DNA of 64,000 bases, from NCBI GenBank assembly GCA_947253655.1, contig CAMYAE010000003.1, forward strand, positions 1 through 64,000. The letters are read 5' to 3'. Within the stretch, counting starts at the first letter, position 1. The number at the start of each line of letters is the position of its first letter. Below are positions 60,428 to 64,000 of this stretch, piece after piece. This DNA comes from an uncultured Bacteroidales bacterium. GTDB lineage: Bacteria; Bacteroidota; Bacteroidia; Bacteroidales; UBA932. Made by a program: the position numbers and the translations under genes. The notes beneath the pieces were generated by a model that did no database searches, was not told the origin of the DNA, and was given only the letters and a program-made list of their open reading frames with translations.

Positions 60428-61990
60428 ATGAGCATCCAACAGGAGAACATTCAGAAGCTCGTTGAGCGTCGCTCCGCAGCCAGGCTTGGTGGCGGTCAGA
60501 AAAGGATTGACGCCCAACATAATAAAGGTAAGCATACCGCCCGCGAAAGGATTGCAATGCTGCTCGACGAAGGCAGTTTTGAAGAGTTTGATATGTTTGT
60601 ACAGCACCGCTGCACCAACTTCAATATGGACAAACAACACTTCGACGGTGACGGAGTCGTGACAGGCAGCGGCACCATAGACGGACGGCTCGTATATGTT
60701 TTCGCCCAGGATTTCACGGTGTCGGGAGGCTCCCTCTCAAAGACCATGTCCGAGAAGATCTGCAAGATAATGGATATGGCAGTTAAGAACGGTGCCCCAT
60801 GCATAGGATTGAATGATTCCGGCGGAGCCCGTATTCAGGAAGGCATTGACGCCTTGGCCGGCTACGGAGAAATTTTTGAAAGGAATATTCTGGCATCAGG
60901 GGTTATTCCACAGATTTCAGGAATATTCGGTCCTTGCGCCGGAGGTGCAGTGTACTCCCCTGCTTTGACAGACTTTACCCTTATGGTAAAGAATACCTCA
61001 TATATGTTCCTGACCGGACCTGCCGTCGTGAAAAGCGTTTTAGGGGAAGATGTCAGCCAGGAAGACCTCGGAGGTGCAAGCGTCCATGCCGGCAAAAGCG
61101 GAGTGGCACATTTTGCCGCCGAGGATGAGGAGGACGGAATCCGTACAATCAAGGAACTGCTTAGCTATATTCCTCAGAACAATATGGAAGAAGCCCCTTT
61201 TGTGCCTACGAATGACCCATACAACAGGGTAGACGACATGCTGAATGAAATCATACCTGACAACCCGAACATGCCTTACGACATGTACAAAGTAATAGGC
61301 AGCATAGCGGATGACGGAAAATTCTTCGAGATACACAAGATGTTCGCCAAGAATGTGATTGTCGGCTTTGCCCGCATGAACGGCCGCAGTGTAGGCATCG
61401 TAGCCAATCAGCCAAAGGTGCTGGCAGGTGTACTCGACATCAATGCTTCCAGAAAGGCAGCCAGATTTGTCAGATTCTGTGATGCATTCAACATTCCTAT
61501 AGTTACATTGGTGGACGTTCCCGGCTTCCTACCCGGAACACAGCAGGAATACGGTGCTGTTATTACGAACGGAGCCAAGCTGCTTTATGCCTACGGCGAG
61601 GCAACAGTGCCGAAGGTGACGGTTACCCTGCGCAAAAGCTATGGCGGCTCCCATATAGTAATGAGCTGCAAACAGCTCAGGGGTGACCTTAATTATGCAT
61701 GGCCATCGGCAAACATAGCTGTCATGGGTGCTGAAGGAGCTGTCAATGTGCTCTATGCCAAAGAGATAAAGGCTGTTGAAGATCCTCTGGAGCAGAAACG
61801 CATTGCCCAAGAGAAGAAAGAGGAATATGACGAACTTTTCAGCAATCCGTATCAGGCCGCCCAAAAAGGATATATCGATGATGTCATCGAGCCGAGGAAC
61901 ACCCGTTTCAGGGTGATAAGGGCTCTTGAGCAGCTTGCAGCCAAAAGGCAGGAAATGCTGGCAAGGAAACATGACAACCTTCCTCTATAA
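60428..61990 (+). CDS. mmdA: Methylmalonyl-CoA decarboxylase alpha / acyl-CoA carboxyltransferase subunit
   Basis: A 520-residue carboxyltransferase of the crotonase fold with the two halves typical of the family (N half: NDSGGARIQEGIDAL, SGIFGPCAGGAVYSPALTDF; C half: VDVPGFLPGTQQEYGAVITNGAKLLYAYGEATVPKVTVT, quoted by segments). It removes CO2 from methylmalonyl-CoA to the biotin carrier. Its neighbours, an OadG-like subunit, biotin carrier and beta subunit, make the Na+-pumping decarboxylase more likely than propionyl-CoA carboxylase. Confidence 0.92.
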   Translation: MSIQQENIQKLVERRSAARLGGGQKRIDAQHNKGKHTARERIAMLLDEGSFEEFDMFVQHRCTNFNMDKQHFDGDGVVTGSGTIDGRLVYVFAQDFTVSGGSLSKTMSEKICKIMDMAVKNGAPCIGLNDSGGARIQEGIDALAGYGEIFERNILASGVIPQISGIFGPCAGGAVYSPALTDFTLMVKNTSYMFLTGPAVVKSVLGEDVSQEDLGGASVHAGKSGVAHFAAEDEEDGIRTIKELLSYIPQNNMEEAPFVPTNDPYNRVDDMLNEIIPDNPNMPYDMYKVIGSIADDGKFFEIHKMFAKNVIVGFARMNGRSVGIVANQPKVLAGVLDINASRKAARFVRFCDAFNIPIVTLVDVPGFLPGTQQEYGAVITNGAKLLYAYGEATVPKVTVTLRKSYGGSHIVMSCKQLRGDLNYAWPSANIAVMGAEGAVNVLYAKEIKAVEDPLEQKRIAQEKKEEYDELFSNPYQAAQKGYIDDVIEPRNTRFRVIRALEQLAAKRQEMLARKHDNLPL

Positions 61991-61992
61991 AA

Positions 61993-62901
61993 ATGAAAAG
62001 GATGTACAAAAAAATCATATTACCCCTGCTTCTTCTTTCATTAGGCACCTCGTACGCCCAGAACGTCTCCGATCTTATTATTTCGGAGATAATGGCCGAT
62101 GGTGACAGCAGTGTTGTCGATGGCTATGGACGCAGGAACGGCTGGATAGAGATTTTCAACAAGTCTCACGGCTCTGTAAATTTCGGTGGCTGCTATCTCA
62201 CCGATGACAGGGACAATCTCAAAAAGAGCCTTATTCCCAAAGGAGATTCCAGGACAATCGCATGTCCTCGGCAGACAGCCCTGTTCTACGCCAGCGGCAG
62301 AGGAGAAGACGGGACATTCTATACGAATTTCGAAATCAGACGCGGGGCTACGGTTTATCTTGTCAGCAATGACGGTCGGACAATTATTGACGAACTGAAA
62401 GTCCCTGATAATCTTCCGTCCGGAAAGTCGGTGGCGAAAATAGCTACCGATGCCAAACAGATGAATTTTCAGGTAGCTCCGGAGCCTGCTGTTCCCTCTC
62501 CCGGAAGCAGGAGCAACGCGTTGGACGAAGAATCCAGAAGTCATAAAATGGCAAGAGAGGACCCTTACGGCTGGATACTCACTTTGGTATCTGTGTCGGT
62601 CGTCTTCTTTTCATTGACAATATTGTGGCTGCTTTTCAACATGCTGTTCCAGTCTAAGGAAAAGAAAATCCGCAAACGTAGCGACAAATCCGGACTCACT
62701 CCGGAGGCAGCAGCCGCTATTTCAATGGCACTCAATATGGAACTCGGTGATGAAAAATATGCGGCAATAGCCTTAGCAATAGATCGTTATCTTCACGAGA
62801 CAATACATGACCGGGAAAGCTTTGTGCTGACCATAAAGCCGTCCGTCGGCTCAAAATGGGCAGACAAGTCATTGACTTTCAGGAAAAATCCAAAACGGTA
62901 A
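61993..62901 (+). CDS. Lamin-tail domain fused to OadG-like subunit
   Basis: A 302-residue protein. The signal peptide (LPLLLLSLGTSYAQ) is followed by a lamin-tail domain (about 25-150, LIISEIMADGDSSVVDGYGR and GWIEIFNKS), one membrane helix (about 195-218, ILTLVSVSVVFFSLTILWLLFNML) and a C-terminal cytoplasmic tail typical of OadG gamma subunits. The helix assembles the alpha and beta subunits, and the periplasmic lamin-tail part is an addition seen in Bacteroidales. It starts 2 bases after mmdA. Confidence 0.82.
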   Translation: MKRMYKKIILPLLLLSLGTSYAQNVSDLIISEIMADGDSSVVDGYGRRNGWIEIFNKSHGSVNFGGCYLTDDRDNLKKSLIPKGDSRTIACPRQTALFYASGRGEDGTFYTNFEIRRGATVYLVSNDGRTIIDELKVPDNLPSGKSVAKIATDAKQMNFQVAPEPAVPSPGSRSNALDEESRSHKMAREDPYGWILTLVSVSVVFFSLTILWLLFNMLFQSKEKKIRKRSDKSGLTPEAAAAISMALNMELGDEKYAAIALAIDRYLHETIHDRESFVLTIKPSVGSKWADKSLTFRKNPKR

Positions 62902-62932
62902 ATCAATTGTAAAAATTAAAAATCTTAAATAT

Positions 62933-63370
62933 ATGTCATCCTACAAATTCAAAATCAACGGAAACGATTATACCGTTGAAATAAATTCCGTTGAGGGCAA
63001 TATCGCTGACGTAAATGTCAATGGAGCAAATTACAAGGTGGAAATGGAAAATAAGCCTGCATCTGCTCCTGTAAATATGCCTGCACCGGTACAGCCTGTA
63101 CAGCAAGCAGAAACCAAGGCAGCCGAGCCTGCTCCTGCTCAAAAACCGTCAGGTCCGGGCAAACAGGTGACCTCACCGCTTCCAGGCGTCATTATAGAAG
63201 TGTCTGTAAAAGAAGGACAATCAGTCAAAGCAGGCCAGAAGGTCGCCGTAATTGAAGCGATGAAAATGGAAAACGAAATCTCTGCATCAAATGACGGCAC
63301 AGTTACGAGCATACATGTAGCAAAAGGAGAGTCCGTGCTTGAAGGCGCTCCTATCGTCACCATTTCATAA
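62933..63370 (+). CDS. Biotin carrier subunit of the decarboxylase
   Basis: A 145-residue protein with an N-terminal beta region, a Pro/Ala linker (about 45-75) and a biotinyl domain whose EAMKMEN holds the biotinylated Lys. It shuttles CO2 between the alpha subunit and the membrane beta subunit. It lies between the OadG-like and beta-subunit genes. Confidence 0.93.
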   Translation: MSSYKFKINGNDYTVEINSVEGNIADVNVNGANYKVEMENKPASAPVNMPAPVQPVQQAETKAAEPAPAQKPSGPGKQVTSPLPGVIIEVSVKEGQSVKAGQKVAVIEAMKMENEISASNDGTVTSIHVAKGESVLEGAPIVTIS

Positions 63371-63376
63371 CGAATT

Positions 63377-64000
63377 ATGGAGCATATAATCCACAGCCTT
63401 CAACAATTCTGGCAATTCACAGGTTTTGCCAACTGCACATGGCAGAATCTGATAATGATTGCTATCGGAATAGTCTTTATCGTCATAGCAATCAAGAAAG
63501 AATGGGAGCCTTTGCTGCTTGTTCCTATAGGATTCGGTATGATTATCGGAAATATCCCGATGTTTCCGGGACTGAATATAGGAATCTATGAAGACGGCTC
63601 CGTCCTCAATGTACTCTATCAAGGTGTAAGACAGGGCTGGTACCCTCCTCTTATATTTTTGGGAATCGGCGCAATGACTGACTTCTCTGCCCTTATTTCA
63701 CAGCCGAGGCTCATTCTGATAGGAGCTGCCGCGCAAATGGGAATTTTCGGGGCATATATACTTGCCCTTCTCTTGGGATTCGCCCCGAATGAGGCCGGTG
63801 CCATAGGCATCATAGGTGGAGCTGACGGCCCGACAGCCATTTTCCTGTCATCTAAGCTGGCACCCGACCTTATGGGTGCGATTGCAGTATCGGCATATTC
63901 ATATATGGCCCTTGTACCTGTCATTCAACGTCCTATAATGCTGGCGCTTACGACAAATAGGGAGCGTCTGATACGTATGCCTAAGCCTCGTGTGGTGAGT
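63377..64000 (+). CDS. Na+-transporting decarboxylase beta subunit, 3' truncated
   Basis: The open frame runs from ATG 63377 to the window end (208 codons, no stop). The protein has several membrane helices and the family motifs IPMFPGLNIG, GVRQGWYPPLIFLGIGAMTDF, GIIGGADGPTAIFLSSKL and VSAYSYMALVPVIQRPI, quoted in pieces. It decarboxylates carboxybiotin and exports sodium. The C-terminal half lies outside the window. Confidence 0.93.
   Translation, partial: MEHIIHSLQQFWQFTGFANCTWQNLIMIAIGIVFIVIAIKKEWEPLLLVPIGFGMIIGNIPMFPGLNIGIYEDGSVLNVLYQGVRQGWYPPLIFLGIGAMTDFSALISQPRLILIGAAAQMGIFGAYILALLLGFAPNEAGAIGIIGGADGPTAIFLSSKLAPDLMGAIAVSAYSYMALVPVIQRPIMLALTTNRERLIRMPKPRVVS

Noticed and set aside
1..64000. 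CRISPR arrays, insertion sequences and rRNA genes
   Set aside because: I saw no array-like direct repeats with spacers, no transposase, and no rRNA sequence in the window.

Overview
This window looks like the chromosome of a member of the Bacteroidales, assembled from short-read metagenome data. The evidence is the gene content and the promoter grammar. Gene families typical of the group include GSCFA, DUF2807/GIN, DUF4301, DUF5606, PUR/DUF3276, a long NusB, a cysteate synthase-like enzyme and a Na+-pumping methylmalonyl-CoA decarboxylase with a lamin-tail/OadG subunit. Many genes are preceded by TTG-N19-21-TAnnTTTG instead of a sigma70 promoter, and few have Shine-Dalgarno sequences. I cannot name a genus. 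The first 44 bases are not genomic: they are Illumina Nextera P5 adapter with an i5 index, so the first gene is cut by the contig end.

Layout. 46-16013: housekeeping genes (ABC-F, GIN protein, M19 dipeptidase, CinA, PyrD, XRE regulator, QueA, acyltransferase, MscS, cysteate synthase-like enzyme, Na+/Ca2+ exchanger, RlmD, Na/Pi symporter). 16014-23341: a 7.3-kb AT-rich provirus between two 18-bp direct repeats. The right repeat is part of a complete dif-like XerC/XerD site, so the element appears to have used the host Xer machinery. Its genes (one all-beta capsid candidate, many small membrane proteins, a P5-like lytic enzyme, an annexin-like membrane protein, a HUH replication initiator) suggest a small ssDNA phage with an internal membrane, more like the FLiP group than Microviridae. 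23381-49930: housekeeping again (flavodiiron protein, queCDE, RimO, CoaE/YbbR/YajC/NusB, response regulator, MtaD/PNP, NadE, a decayed symporter, ZapA/6S RNA/RNase Y, DsbD, GSCFA, Ffh, and a YtrA-type ABC operon with its own operator). 50048-50121: tRNA-Ala(GGC). 50160-54652: an accessory island bounded by an imperfect 19-bp direct repeat. It holds a C5 methyltransferase, a controller-like HTH protein, a probable HaeIII-like endonuclease, a DHH-like third gene, and a promoter facing about 210 bases without an ORF. 54638-64000: DUF4301, PdxB, DUF721, RecF, TPR protein, YebC, then the methylmalonyl-CoA decarboxylase operon, which runs off the window end.

Genes that work together. QueC/D/E make preQ0, and QueA acts later in queuosine synthesis. 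MtaD and PNP salvage purines. CoaE/YbbR/YajC/NusB and RimO/DUF5606 lie in one minus-strand run. MmdA, the OadG-like subunit, the biotin carrier and MmdB form the sodium pump that decarboxylates methylmalonyl-CoA on the way to propionate. The two parts most worth follow-up are the Xer-integrated provirus and the restriction-modification island with its DHH-like partner.
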